64,000 nt of DNA from Deinandra increscens subsp. villosa (GCA_039602395.1 JBCNJP010000025.1:53232555-53296554); one strand, 5' to 3'. Positions 1-12,801 are shown, counted from the first letter of the stretch. Program-made: numbers and translations. Notes: generated by a model not told the origin, from the letters alone.

Positions 1-1327
1 CATGTCCTAAACAATAGGGAGTGGGTTAAAAGCTGGTTATTTTCAAATTCTAGAACCTGTTTATGGCATGCTCATACCTGGTTGTGTCAATTGTTTCTAG
101 CCTTTTCTTCGTTTGAAGTATTGTGTCATTTGACTACTTGGTCATGGATGGGGGGTGGTTTACATGGGTAATATGTTGGAGAAGGGACTATAAAACCTCA
201 AAGGGTAGTCATTCGAAGCTTTAAGGCTTCTCCCTGCTGCTATCTTATTCTGTTGAGTCCTATTGAAATTTTTGAGATTATTCTGGCATCTGTTTGGATT
301 GATTTAAATCTAAAGGATGCTTTAGCTGATATGATTAGGGAATGGAGGAGTGAAAAGCATGGAGTATGCTTATGCCAATGGGGTAGTTACATTAAGCAGA
401 CCAGGAAAGTTAGGTTATTGATTTCTAAAAACTTTATTTTTATAGCACCCTTTCTCGGATTGCAATCATTTTCTCTTTTGGTGTTATACCATTTGGCTTT
501 TTATGCTTTTTATCTTTGTGTCAACCATTTTGGGTTTTGGGTGGGGGAAACTGTTGGGTTGGAAGGTGGTGGAAAGGTGGGGCTCCAAGTTCAAAGGTGA
601 GTTTTGGGGTGGGAAATGGTACAAAATGCACACATTGCACCTCCTTGTTATACACTAGGGGGGGGGGGGGGAGTGAGGTATGGTGTAATCTTGAAGGGAG
701 GAGTGGAAGAGATGAGGGATTCTAGATTGAATAGGAACTGGGGGTGGGGGGTTATTTTGGGTCTGTAAATTTGAGGATGAGATTGACTATAAAGCTTGGG
801 TAGTCCTCAAATACTTCATGGTATTTTCCATAAAAACTCAATCTTTTGTGATTTATATTCTATTAAGTTCTATGTGGAACTTAGCCTTGTTTTTTTATTT
901 ATAATCCTCTATCTTTTGATCCTGTATTTGGGGGCAATGATAAATAAGCTATTATGAATTGGTGGTTAAGTGTTAGATGTCAACAGTGTTGCATGAACCT
1001 GGGAGATATAAGGTTGGATGATATAGAGGTCTATAGGACATTACTTTCCTCCCCTAAATTTTATATTTGTAGCTCCATACCTCTGCGTCAAAACCATTTA
1101 GTCCAATAAAAAATTTCAAGCCTTTTACTTTTTCTATATTTGAGTCATTGGTCCATTTGGACTAGAAGGGGAGTTGATGCTACTGGTACCTTAATCAGTT
1201 GCTGGCTGGGAGTTTACTAGATGGATATATATAGGTATATGATGAGTTATAGGTGGGTTGGAAACTGTTGGAAAGGAAAAGGTAGAAAATGGAAATGGTC
1301 ACTGATGGGTGTATGATTGGGTATTTC
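1..1327. other. Anonymous flank of E1, no gene seen
   Basis: This stretch has no recognisable gene or element. The longest open frame (253-600) starts at TTG, has no family resemblance and no supporting structure, so I do not call it. A run of 14 G lies at 658-671. The segment ends where the E1 LTR begins, so it is the host sequence into which E1 inserted. It may be old decayed repeat DNA. Confidence 0.5.
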
Positions 1328-1684
1328 TGTAAGTACACAGACGAATCTTACTACTGCATGATTCGATCGATATGATAAACACGTATGTAAATAAAGCTTT
1401 GCTTTATTGATTCACTTAGAGGTTACAAAGAGTTCTAGAGAGAGAGAGACACACTCAATTACACACAGTTAAGAGAATAGGAATGACAGAACTTAGAACT
1501 CTCTCTAACACAAACTATTTATAGTAACCACTTAATCTAACGTACCAACCAACATACCATTGGGATGTTGGCTACGTACCAACTGGTACGGCCCATGGTA
1601 CACAGACCTTAAGACTCACACAAATATGCTCTTATCTAGATACAATACACGAGACACATTGCAGCATATGAATATGCTCTAACA
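1328..1684 (-). repeat. E1 3' LTR
   Basis: On the minus strand the LTR starts TGTTAGAGCAT at 1684 and ends with TTACA at 1328. It is 357 bp, compared with 367 bp for the E2 LTR and 369 bp for the E5 LTR, which it resembles along its length. A TATAAATA box lies on the minus strand at 1516-1523. U3 contains inverted GTACCA/TGGTAC motifs around 1540-1605. The left target-site copy would be 1323-1327, but its partner is outside the window. Confidence 0.85.
1516..1523 (-). promoter_or_regulatory. TATA box of E1 LTR
   Basis: The minus strand reads TATAAATA. The same octamer sits in the LTRs of E2 (33944-33951), E3 (38976-38983), S1 (40452-40459), E4 (45721-45728 and 50279-50286), E6 (51213-51220), K (53941-53948) and E5 (58554-58561), downstream of the short-motif array in each case where I see one. 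This shared placement supports a core promoter role. Confidence 0.6.
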
Positions 1685-1697
1685 AACTCCCCCTTGA
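1685..1697 (-). other. E1 polypurine tract
   Basis: The minus strand reads TCAAGGGGGAGTT directly before the LTR start TGTTAG. This is the expected primer for plus-strand DNA synthesis in an LTR retroelement. Equivalent tracts precede the E2 (34112-34124) and E3 (39147-39160) 3' LTRs. Confidence 0.8.
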
Positions 1698-3253
1698 TGT
1701 GTAGTGTATCTATGCTAACTAAACTCTAATCTTTAATCTTCAGCATCGCTGCATCTGATCTTCAACTTGAAATTTCTTGTCAACTATAGAGCTTGCATAG
1801 CTAGATCAGAACTTGAACAATCTTTAAACTTCAAGATCCATTTGTGAAAGATACCACAAACTCCCTCTTTCACCATGCTTGAGTCTTGTCACACAGAACC
1901 TACAATTTCAGAAGACAGAAGCGCGTCTTTCTTTTTCTTTTGAAAATTAATTTAATCTTGACGCAAAACTTCTCTTCGAGAATTCAAGATATATTTTTGA
2001 AATCATAATTTTGGATCGTGTATCGATCGGTCGAAAACAAATAAAAAACAAAATCTTTTTGGCTTTTTGAAACTTTAAATCAAAACACACCTAAAATCTT
2101 TTTGACTTTTCTAAGTTTATGCTAAAACACACCTAAAATCTTTTTAGATTTTTCAGATATGAAACATAAATGCAATACTGAATCAGACACTATTTTTGTC
2201 TTTTGTGAGAAAGATCACAACTTGGAATCATATTGGTCATGACATGCTGAACTACACTTCAATTTCAATTACTTCAACACACAAGTCATGTTGATTACTA
2301 GTATAATTTGTCCATCTTAAACTCAGACACAATCATACCACTCATAACATCTGAATATGTTATTGTATTGAGTAGGTTTACTTATCACACTTTGTGATTT
2401 CACTTGTGATTTAACACATAGTGATTGTATTCATGACATCGTCAACTGTGTTCCATGCAAAAAGAAATAAGAACGTTAAATCGTCTACCTTAAGGTCGAT
2501 CTTTCGATACGCAGATAAGGCCTCGGATTTAACAAAACAAGAAAATAAAAACAAGTTGAAATTGTATAACCCAACAACAATCAGGTCGATACTCCCATAC
2601 ACGCAGAGAAAGTTCGATGAATTATACGAAACACCAATGAAAATAAAGCAGAACGTCAAATGAACAACAATCTGGCCGATCTTTCGATACGCAGAGAAAG
2701 TCCGATCATTTGACAAAATAAAGAAAATCAAACAAGTTCAAATCTTTGAAAAATGAACACATGTATACATAGTGACTTCTCATTTTCTTTTTCACACATC
2801 TTTTCAATATCTTGAGATACACTTCAAGATGTTGTCCACTTGGTCAAGCATTAGTATATAATGTATATCACATCTGAATACTTTCTGATTTAATGCCGAG
2901 CCTACCAAGCACATCGAGCAATGATCTTATGACTTTTTCATCTATTTTATCCATGAGTCAGACACGTAAGCCAATGTACCATCATTTCCTAAATATGTCA
3001 GATACAATTAATCATTTTCTAATATTTTTGTATTTTTCTGTTTTTCTCCCCCTTAAAATGAAAAACTCTATTTTTGGATTTTTCATTTTAACAAAAACAC
3101 AAAGACACTATTTTTGGTTTTACAATTTTCTCCCCCTAAACTACATAAGAAATGTAAAAGAAAGAAAATTGCCCAATCGATACTAATATGAAAATTGCCC
3201 TTCAGTTTAAGCTTTCCGAAAAACTTTTAGTTTTGTAATATGAAGCATTGAAT
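1698..3253 (-). other. E1 3' noncoding region
   Basis: This region lies between the gag end and the polypurine tract of E1 and has no credible reading frame. It contains the three stem-loops at 2475-2714 and, on the minus strand, two internal GGGGGAGA-type purine tracts (complements near 3047-3053 and 3131-3137) that resemble extra polypurine tracts. The same layout recurs in E2, E3, E4 and E5. The open frames here are short and low in complexity. Confidence 0.7.
2475..2714 (-). ncRNA. Triple stem-loop array, copy 1 (E1)
   Basis: Read on the minus strand there are three stem-loops. S1 pairs 2706-2714 with 2655-2663 (GTCAAATGA with TCATTTGAC, 9 bp). S2 pairs 2618-2627 with 2564-2573 (10 bp including two G-U wobbles). 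S3 pairs 2526-2533 with 2475-2482 (GTTAAATC with GATTTAAC, 8 bp). S1 and S2 enclose the motif ACTTTCTCTGCG, and S3 a variant. Small apical stems are closed by GAAA or GGGA loops. Stem sequences differ from unit to unit while pairing is kept. Transcription and function are inferred. Confidence 0.6.
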
Positions 3254-5432
3254 TTAAATTACGCAGGAAACTCCAATATGAGTAACTGCTTGAAGCTTGA
3301 ACTTCACAATCACCGATATGTCTTCTTGAAGAAACCTACACACTGGGACAAAACGATTAGTTTTTAAATGACCCAAAGCACATAGATTCTGGTCGGCCAG
3401 TGTCTTCAGTAAAATCATTTGCAGCTTTGCAAACCGACTTAGGTCGCCACTGCATTTGTACTTTTCAGTTTCAACTGAGTCATCATCAGGTGATGAACCA
3501 CCAACACTTGAATCATATTCAAAAAAAAGTTTATTTTGAGATTTAAAGTGAGAAGGTGTTGACTCAGTAAAAACTCTGCCAGATACATCAATAAATGTGG
3601 CAGAATTTATCAGAAAATGATCTTTTGGCAATTTCAGGACAATTTTGCGCCTTGTGTGCATTTCGGCGACATTGATAGCACAAGCGATATGATCGCTTTG
3701 GTTTCGGTTTGTCCTGAATGCAGGACACATATCATCAGATTCAAATTTATCATAAAAATCATCAAAAGCTTGAAATCGATTAGCATGCACCCATTTTGAA
3801 GTAGGACTTCGAGGAGTAGTGTTTGAACCAGATGAAGAAGAGTCTTTGAATTATTGACCAACTCTTGAATAACTTTCAGAAGACTTCTTTTTTTGTTGTT
3901 TACCCGCGAAACATTTTTCCATTGTAGAAATGAAAACTTGAGCCAAGTGAAAAATCTGATCCAGATTGGTATCTTTCTTTTCTTTTGGAATCTGCTTTGG
4001 CAAATTTTGCTTGTCTTGCTTCCCACCTTTCTAATTGTTACTACTCAAACCCGAACGTTTGTAACCGGGTAGCTTTGACACTTCCACTTGAGAATTAGAA
4101 GATCCAACTTTAGCAACCTGAGTAAATTTAGCTTTAATACCCTTTAAGTTGTTAGCTTGAAACAACTCAGCAACAACTTTTTCTTTAGACAACTTCATTT
4201 CATCTTTCTCACTTTTCACTTGCTTGTCAGATGACTTTGATTTCTTCTTTTCAGACTTCTCAATAGCAAATTCAGAATAATCTTGACTTGCATCACAAGG
4301 ATGGAAATCAGCCAGAGGATTAGTTTGAATAACTGGATGTGGAATCTGATTGTACTCTTCTCCTCCAAAAACTTTCTTGAAATTCTCATCTTTGCACAAG
4401 TAACTTGTGAAAGAATGTGAATTCTTCAAATTATTTAATTGCCTGTTAAGATCCAAAACTTCAACATTTAAATCTGATATTTTCTTTTGTGCTTCACCCA
4501 AAGCCTTTTCTGAATCGATTAACTATTCCGAAGCTCTGTTGAACAAAAACTTTTCTCTTCTCATACTATCATGTGCATCATACACTTCTTGTGTGATTTT
4601 ATCCACTTGTTCATTATAAATCTCGACATTCCTTGTCAACAACTTGTTTTCTTTTGTCAAGTTTGTGACTTTATCTTGTAATTTTGAATGTACCTCTTGA
4701 TGTTGTTCTTCCATAGCAGTAACTTCAACATAAGCTTTCTGAATTTCATCATAAGATTTTTGAAGCAAATCCAATTTTGCTTTTGACTTGCTAAACAACG
4801 CATCAAATCTTCTGTTACTTCCTTTGCTTCCTTCTCCTATTTCTCAGCATTCTTGACTAACTCTTCTCGATTAGCAATTAAATTAGAAATTTGTGTAAAC
4901 AATTATGCATTTTCATTTTGCAATATCAAAATCTGTGCTTTATCTTCAACACTCATCCCTTCAACTCCTATATGAAATTCTACAAACTCTTCCACCAACA
5001 AAATCTTTTCCTTGACAATCTGTTCATTTTTCTTTACATTCTCATCAAAACCTTCACATTTTTTCATAAGAGTTTCCAATTCTTCTTCCTTCTTGTTATT
5101 TTCAGCAATCAACATTTCTTTGTCTTTAACCAATTCTTGAATCTTTCTATCCTTTTGTGAACATAATTCACAAGTATATTCATAACCACTCATTTCAGAA
5201 TTAGAATCACTTGTTTCCACTTTCACATTTGCCATCAATGCTATATGTGAATCTCCAGTGAAACTAGTTTCAGACATAGTTTCCATTCTAGCATTGTTTG
5301 TTTGAGAATGACATACAAACGCAGATTCATCTGGAAAATCTGCAGCCCAATCATAACCTTCTTGAGCCACCATAGCTTTTGCTTCTTTATTGTGAACATG
5401 CTTATCTGAATTACACTTTTTAGATGATGATT
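3254..5432 (-). pseudogene. E1 gag, C-terminal part, frameshifted
   Basis: This is the C-terminal part of a copia-type Gag, read right to left. The 4903-5432 piece has acidic linker sequence and then a long charged coiled coil (Lys/Glu-rich heptads), continued in 4523-4798 and 4031-4501. The stretch 3254-3790 holds a second zinc knuckle, CYQCRRNAHKAQNC (CX2CX4HX4C), but only in a frame different from the longest open one. Several stops and frameshifts separate the pieces. Gag would form the virus-like particle and bind element RNA. Pol is absent downstream. The right-hand end at 5432 is the GyA insertion site. Confidence 0.8.
5428..5432 (+). repeat. GyA target-site duplication, left copy
   Basis: TGATT here and again at 16315-16319 flank GyA exactly. 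Removing GyA and one copy restores E1 gag sequence that matches the uninterrupted E2 gag near 37895-37915. Confidence 0.95.
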
Positions 5433-8400
5433 TGTGACAACTGGAATTTTTTTTTAACTTTCCTACCTCAGTCAACTAGTCAGCACACCTCATTCACTAC
5501 TCTTATTTTCGGGACGAAAATTCCTTCAACTTGGGGATGATGTGACATCCGCGATTTCCAAGGTTAACCTCCGTTAGCAACTTCCGTTAACTCAGTTAGT
5601 TCTGTCGTTTAAAGTTTTGGTTGAGTCAGTTAACTTTCAGTTAGTAACATATGCATTTAAGACCGAGTACGTCCACGACCTTTGGTTGATCACCAAACCC
5701 GAGAAACTGTTCATGTTAGTGATTTATTTGTAGATAAATGTTAACCGCATGAACTATATGTGTTACGTGTTAGTTTATGTGAAAATTATATAATTGTGGA
5801 AACTTTACGTGTTATGTACATTTCCTATGTGATTTAGTGTCACTATTATTTTAGTTTACTCTCGAGCTCGGGTTTCTTTTATTACGTGATGACCCTTTAA
5901 CCCGATGCCCAAACCCACTAAACTTGTATTTAGATTCTTGTGAAAGAAAATTCTTTTTTTTAGTCTTTTGTAATAGTTATAAAAACATTTTTGTAAAATG
6001 CATTTAAAAAAAAAAGAAGAAAGAAAAGGAAAAAGAGGAAATGAACAACCTAACCCTAAACCCCCTTCTTCCCTCTCATTCACGTGGCCTACCTCCATTC
6101 TTCCCCTCTCCTTTCTCTCACGGTGGCAGCCCAAATCAGCCACCATTCTCGCGATTCCGGCGACCCACCACCACTCCTCAGCCGCCCCTCCTCCTGCTAC
6201 GACAGCCACAGCTCGGTAACAGCTTGGTGGCTACTTAGAGCTCGTGATTTCAGCTCCTCTCACCTCAAGAAACCGTAAGTTTCAAAGCCCTTGACTCCAA
6301 GTTGTGAATTTCATGTGTTGCAGTTGTGTTTTCCATTTGAATGATGTTTGTGAATGTGTGTTGTTGGTAAAACTCGAAATATTGATTGTAAGGGGCTGCC
6401 AAGATGTGTATGAGGGCTGATTCTAATTGATTCATATGATAAACATGATACATGAGGTGTATGATACTTGTGTTAGGGCTGAAATTGTGTTTGGTAATGT
6501 TTCCTTATTGTTAGCTGCTGATTTCAAGTGAGAAACGATGCACGATCTGTGATTTTGAGTTATGATATGGTGTAACAGGTATGGGTGTTGATATGGGTCA
6601 ATTTGGGTGCATTGGATGATTTGAAATGTTGCAAACTTGGGTTTAAACACAATGAACTTTTTGACAGATTTTGTCATGGTTTTTCAGCCGCCTTTAAACG
6701 ATCATAACTTTCATTTCACTCATCAAACAAAGTTGTTTTCAGTTGGAGAAGTTAGGTCTATGTCTTAGCTTCGTTTTGACTATAAATACACCTTGAAATT
6801 CATCCGTTTGGTTACCCATTTGACTGATACAAAACAGCTTTGCAGATCTGTCCAAGTGCAGGTCACAGCACTTGTGCTTGCTGTTTGGCCGAGTTAAAAT
6901 GGCTTTTAGTTGATGAATGCTAAATGAAACTTGTTCACTTTGTTATTAAGTTTATGCCTGCAAAGTTTGATGGTTTGAATCCTTGTTATGAGTGAGTTAT
7001 GCATGAACAAAGTTGAGTTATGCATTCTGTCCAACAAAACTGACATCAAAATTTTTAGCAACTTGTAAATGTCATAACTTTCTCAATTTTGATCAAACGA
7101 GTGTGATTCTTCTTGCATAGTTTAGTTTAGTCTCTTAGAAAAGTTTTGGCATATGTTACAAGTCTTAGAAACTTTGTTTGAGGCCTAAATCTGCTCGTGC
7201 AAGATCAGTGCGCGCAGCAGCAACATTTCTGACCAGCCATGTTTATGTGGTGTGTTCACCCTTAGGTGATGTTCTTTGTTGAAAACTCAAAACATGAAAT
7301 GTGTTTATAAGATGTTGGTGTATTTGCTCACAAAATTTCATGGCCTGAATCCTATTTTTGACCAAGTTATGAGCCTCCAAAGTTGGTCAAAACAATCTGT
7401 GAAAATGCAACACTTAGCTGCCAACTTGTGCTATTTTGTACCGGGACCAACCGTTATGATTTAAATTGTCATGTTCCAACTTGTTTATACATGTTACCTC
7501 AATTGTGATCAACCATCGGTGTTGTCGGGTCGTTATGTCGAGTCAAAGTCCAACGTGCTATGTGATGGGTCATAGTCCGAGTCGAGTCTTGATTTTTTTA
7601 CACAACCTAACACTTAAGACCACAATGATCTTGTTAGGTCTTCGGTAACCACTTTTGCTTTGTCGAGTAAATTGTAGCAGCGCAACCTAAGGTGAGTTTC
7701 ACTAACCCTTAAAACATGAATCCGGTTTGGATCACAACGCACAAACTTTTCAGAAAAACAAAGCTTACAAACTTCTAGTATTCGGTAAGGAATACTTACT
7801 TAAACTCCAAGTATTTTATGGGAAGTACTTGCAAAGATTTTTGATATTCGGAAAGGAATATCCGTAAACTATTTTTAGGGTCCCGTTTGGATCACAACGA
7901 ATAACTTAACGAAAAACAACGCTGACAAACTTAGGAGTGCTTGGCACCCACTTGATGAACTTGAAGTGTTTTATGGGAAACACTTGTGAAATACTTAAAC
8001 AACTATTTCTAAAACGAAACTGAAAATGTTTTCGGGATTCATGAGAACCCAAAGTAAACCGTTTTAATATGGCTAGTGTAGGTTAAAGTCTAACCACATG
8101 ATATCACATGATTTCTAAGGATTGCCTTGTTAACTGAAAAAGTCCTCAACTTAATTGTGCCATTAATTGTAAAGCGAGGGGATGTTGGGTAGATCTACTG
8201 GAGTTTGACAAACTCCGCCTCGTGACACTGGAGGTGCACAGAGGTACAATATCAGCCTATCTGACCGTGGGCCCGAGAGGACACGGGGGAGGCAAAGCCG
8301 CGATGACGTATGTCCGCAAAACAAAATAGATGATGGCTATGCCACTACGATACTTATTAGTCAGCTTTGGTACGATACTTCCTTAGTGCATGGAACAACG

Positions 8401-8946
8401 GATTAGCTACCCGCGATATCGGTTGAGCACTTTAACTATACAAGACTAGTACATACCCGATAACGTAGGTTACGGACAATACTTTTACTAAAACATTTTT
8501 GTTATGAATATGAACTGTTAATGATATGCTTATGAGACCGGGCCACTGCATGACATGCCCACTGTGAACTCACCAACCGTAGGTTGACACTTGTGCGTTT
8601 TCTCATTTTGCCAGGTCGCTGAGGAGTATCAAGAGGTTGGCACGGCGCGTAACTACTTGGCTATTTTTATACTTAAATTGGGAATTTTTACTTAAATGTT
8701 TTTAATAAACTCGTGAACGGTTTAGTTCACGAACGGGCACGTGTGTATTCGCATTTTGAGTTGTTTAACTTTCCGCTGCAAGTTTTATTTACTCTGGTTG
8801 ACGAATGGCTCCACGTTTTTTTTTTGGAGTGACATTCGCAATTCTTTTACTTAATCCTTTAGTATTTGTAACTATGGTTGTGGTCCTGGTTTGTTCGCAC
8901 CCTATAACGGTATAAATTCCGTTAGTGGTAAATTGGGGGTGTGACA
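5433..8946 (+). repeat. GyA 5' LTR
   Basis: This LTR is 3514 bp, begins TGTGACAACTGG and ends GGGGGTGTGACA. It carries TATAAAA at 5978-5984, followed by a GC-richer leader-like segment (6040-6280) and GTAAGT at 6281-6286, which could act as a splice donor. An internal copy of the terminal motif, GGGGATGA then TGTGACATCC, lies at 5533-5550, 108 bp inside the LTR start. The short open frames in 5856-6278 are repeated in the other LTR and look incidental. Confidence 0.92.
5978..5984 (+). promoter_or_regulatory. Candidate TATA box of GyA 5' LTR
   Basis: TATAAAA occurs about 545 bp into the LTR, just upstream of a long A/T run and a GC-rich leader. The 3' LTR has the same box at 13347-13353. No transcription start can be seen directly. 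Confidence 0.45.
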
Positions 8947-8949
8947 GAT

Positions 8950-8962
8950 TGGTATCAGAGCC
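8950..8962 (+). other. GyA primer binding site (tRNA-iMet)
   Basis: TGGTATCAGAGCC lies three bases after the LTR end. It is complementary to the 3' end of plant initiator methionine tRNA, the usual first-strand primer. It sets the element orientation as plus. Confidence 0.92.
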
Positions 8963-11900
8963 ATGAGTTGCAGAGAACTGGAATCGTTAAACAGACGAAA
9001 ACTGCAACTTGAAACCTTAGTTACAAAACAAAACAAAACAAAACAAAAAAAAAAATTCTCAAAACAGAATTTTTCGCGTGCCAAGCCTGAGATACTCGCT
9101 TAGTTAGTCTTACTTGTGTCTTTCGTACTTTCTTTGGATTGTGTCTGAGTCTAACGGAAACCTTGGATAGTCACCCCTCTACACGTGTGTTTTTCCCCTC
9201 AATTTTTTTTAGTTATCTGTTCACGTTGTGAACTTCTCACGATAAGGATGTGGTATCTTGGAATGATTTCTCTTATGTTTGAAACGTGTACCTCCAACTC
9301 TGCATTCGCGACGACGAGACGTTAACTCAAACCGGAGGATCACACGCATGCTCACGACAAGTCGGTCAAGACTTGGGCTCCTTTGTACTGGAAACTGGGG
9401 TGTGGTACCCCGAGAAAAGACGTGTTTTCGTCTACTAAAGTGGTGTAACCACTCTCCCAGATCAAAACTGTTCTTATCAAAAGTTTTACTCCTAGGTTGG
9501 GACGTTTCTGCATAACCGTTAGTTTTTCACCCTCGAGACTTTCTTGTCCAATAGGCGTTTCCTCTTATGACGTGTTGTTAACACGGTCATCCAGCTTGAG
9601 TGTAAATCATCATCATTCGTCTTAAGCGAATCGCCTATGGGATGCTTGTATGCAACCTCATCGTATTGATTATTTTCATCAAAATCATGATCTTTAAGAT
9701 CATCACACGTTGTCTTCGATAGCATAGTTACGATTGTAACTACTCAACCCAAATGCCACTTTTATGGTGGAAACGGTAACCGTTGGTACCAACCGTGTTA
9801 ATTCATTTTATTGGTTTTGCATTTTATTGGTTTTGCGATCAAGTCGATATTTGTAATGACTATTCTATACGAGCTTTCTAATCTTGGAACTCGCCTCTTT
9901 TGTGACTTTAACTGCCAGCTTCATTCTACCTTCATGCAACGAGTATGCAGACTATTAACCGAAACGCAACGAGACAACGCCGAACGAACATAACGGGGTG
10001 TCGTTTACACTCCGATCTCTGGGGCATCTTATTCGACATAAAACTCTTGGGGAATTGTTTCCCTCCCGCGTTACGTACCCTTTGATATTTCTTATGCGAT
10101 TACGTTCCATTGCAGATGAACGTGCCTCGTCATAATCAAACTAACTCAATGGTGTAATGATAGTGAACCGACTTTTGAACCCGTATCATTTGCTTCACCT
10201 TATCAACTTAAATCGTTTGTGAACTAGCTATCAAAGATTTATCAATGCTAGCACTCTAAATTATCCTAATTTTACTCTCTCTTTCGGTTCATTCTAGACA
10301 AGTTTCACTCAGAAAACCATTTTGTTTACTAATCCGATAACGAACGAGCTAATGGATAACCCAAACCTCTCAAAGTATGCGCTAAGGAGTAGCCTTACTT
10401 TTGCATAAATGATAACCCATTTGAAACCAACTATCTTTTTGGATTGCCTCATTACCGTTCACCGAAGTGATGGAAGCAACTTAATGTTTTTCTGTTTAAC
10501 CCTTAATTTGACAGACGAACTGACATACATTTTTCACCACACTTGAACAACCATGCATTATCACTTTTGGATAACCCGAAGCCTAATATTTTGGAGACAC
10601 ACTTTTATTTCATGTTAATGCCCCACTGTACTTTTGAGAATCGTTTAGATCAAGAACCAGACAAGAACGATTTGGCACACTTTGTGCACAAACCCTTAAT
10701 ATTTCTCTGACGAAGAACTTACCTAATCAAGTTTGACTTTGCAAACCGTTTACTCAATCACCTGATATCATACCTTGACGATATGTCCATGCAAACCTTG
10801 TCAGACGCATTCGATTAACATCTTTGAGTTTTATTTTCACAAATTGATAGCCTGCAACTTCTGCATTATACCTTGGAAGGTGTAGTCGTGACTACCCTAC
10901 CCTTTTGCTTCACGTGCTTACCTGGCTTCACGAAACCAAACCTTTGCTGCTTCTTCATTTTCGGCCACCTCTTCCCATACCAAATGGTATGCTTGTCATT
11001 ACTCAGGAATTACCCAACAAACTGAACCTTGCCTTTTGGATTCACGGCTTTCTTTCGTTGAATCATTTTCACCAAATTGGACACCATCAGAGGAGATCTG
11101 GACGAGCATGTGACGGGTACCGTAATTACAGTTTTGAACTTGAATCTCATTTGTAATTTATGCCATGACACCTACTTTGAAAACCGAGTTGTGTTAAGAC
11201 TGGCATCGCACGTGCTAAACTTTTGCTATATCCTTGTTTGACTTACAAAAATTTGTGAATCTTCTCGGCAGTATGAGCAAACCCCTACGACACGCTCGAA
11301 GAATGCAACGAGCTAGTTTGCTTTCGAATATAAACCCCCAACATAACGTTTTGATGTTTCATCCTCGAATACCTCTTGAATTTACACGTATGCGAAGAAC
11401 TCGATATCTCTCGTCTTAACTTTGATGTCCAGAAATGGTAGGAACCCTGTACGCCTTCGACACGCAATTGGTGTGGTGGGTTAGCTGCGGTACACCCTAT
11501 ATATAAGCATTAGTTGCATGTTGGATGTGGGACCGGTACCGTACCAAGGAACGACCTTAGAGTCAAACGTAACAGCTTCAGCTCGAGAAACTCTACTCCC
11601 GACATTACGCGTGCGTTATAACCGTTGGATCTTCACCCTGATGCCATTTTAGCTATCACGCGAGTACCTCCCTGGAAATGGGACATATACGACTTATTGA
11701 TCGCTAAAACCCTTGTTGTTGCAAATAATGCTTCCGGCGCGGAAGGACATTATCGTTTCGAATGCTAAGGCATTTCTTTGTTGATGCCGAGATCACATCC
11801 CATCTTTTTCTACGCTTATTACAAATCTCTATCAACCGATTATTGAAACTCCTTTTGGAGTCAATTTCTAGACTCACATGTTTGAAGCAGATGTTTTTAT

Positions 11901-12793
11901 TTTCCCGGATGGGAAAAATTGGTTAAGCCTCTCTGAGTTATTTCTCGATTATTACGTTCAGAAATCACCATTTAACAGTCAAGCGTGTGCACCTACATTT
12001 AAGACCCGTGAGGCAACTTATTGCAAACGTATCCACAATTTGAAGCGGTAGAACTCTCAGCAACAATGCCAATCGTATCAACACATGAAACACAAGATTT
12101 TACATCCGACCCGTATGTCACGGGCATCCTTATATAGTGACACTATTCGCGAGTCCTAACGAAAGCTTGTAAGCTTTTCTGTTTTATCTATTCTTCTTGG
12201 GTGCAAACCCACCTCCTGGATTGAAGTGACCACATTTTATGAACCGCAAGGGGCGGATGCCTTAGAGCATGCCGGCTACCGAAGCGAGCTATACGTTGTC
12301 ATTGATATGACGATTCTAACCTTTTATCACATCACGTTGCATGATGTCTTATAGTGCATCGCATTTATGGATGCTAACCCACTTCAAAATCCACCTCGAT
12401 GAGCAATCGCTCTTGTTATATCTGAACTTGTGTATATTCAATTCACCTAAGTGGTTGGTGAACGCAAAATCCCTAAAGTGGAACCGAGACACGAGACAAA
12501 GATCTCACTCTTAGTTTCGGGTTCGATGGCGGGATGCAACTAAGACACGTTATAACGTCTTCTCAGTTTTGAAATCTCGCTCGGTGCGGTCACGTTGATA
12601 TGGCAATTTGACCGTTCGCGAGGAGACTTTTGCTGTTGGAAATCGATTATAAACCTCTTGTTTGAAAACCTTGTTAAGGTTTGTCATCCCCTGTTTTGTT
12701 TTATACGCTTGTACATGACGTCCATACCTACCTTTTGATATATCATGTTGAGGAACCGTGACATAAATTTCGGGGCGAAATTTCTTTCAACTT
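8963..12793 (+). other. GyA interior, no recognisable genes
   Basis: This 3.8-kb interior has no long open frame in either direction and no visible zinc knuckle, protease, RT, RNase H or integrase motif. Composition is mixed, with many CG dinucleotides. It could be scrambled ancient coding DNA or structural noncoding RNA template. Because the LTRs are nearly identical, the missing coding capacity was probably already absent when the element inserted. I see no tandem array or tRNA-like structure in it. Confidence 0.6.
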
Positions 12794-12801
12794 GGGGATG
12801 A
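12794..12801 (+). other. GyA polypurine tract
   Basis: GGGGATGA abuts the 3' LTR start TGTGACAACTGG. About 40 bp around this point (from TTCGGGGCG to TGTGACA) is repeated almost exactly inside both LTRs, at about 5509-5547 and 12878-12916. Confidence 0.65.

Larger units (their letters stand above)
1328..5432 (-). mobile_element. E1, gag-only copia-type element, 3' half
   Basis: This is the downstream half of a minus-strand LTR element. Read on the minus strand it runs gag (ending near 3300), 3' noncoding region, polypurine tract (1685-1697) and 3' LTR (1328-1684). The upstream part of its gag reappears at 16320-16478 after the GyA insertion. No protease, integrase or RT is present: gag passes straight into noncoding DNA. 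Its 3' half is collinear with E2 (33745-38816), E3 and E5, which defines a family. The 5' LTR and gag N-terminus are not in the window next to it, because C1 cuts in at 16479. Confidence 0.85.

Noticed and set aside
253..600. 115-codon open frame
   Set aside because: It starts at TTG, has no domain resemblance, overlaps other frames and lies in low-complexity T/G-rich DNA.
2475..2714. CRISPR-like look of the spaced repeats
   Set aside because: The units are hairpins with variable stems and fixed loops inside a plant retroelement, with no spacers, leader or cas genes.
6045..6066. Telomere-like CCTAACCCTAAACCCC
   Set aside because: It is a single short stretch inside an LTR, not an array.
5856..6278. 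Four overlapping short frames, repeated at 13225-13647
   Set aside because: They lie in the GyA LTRs, on both strands, and are repeated only because the LTRs are duplicates.
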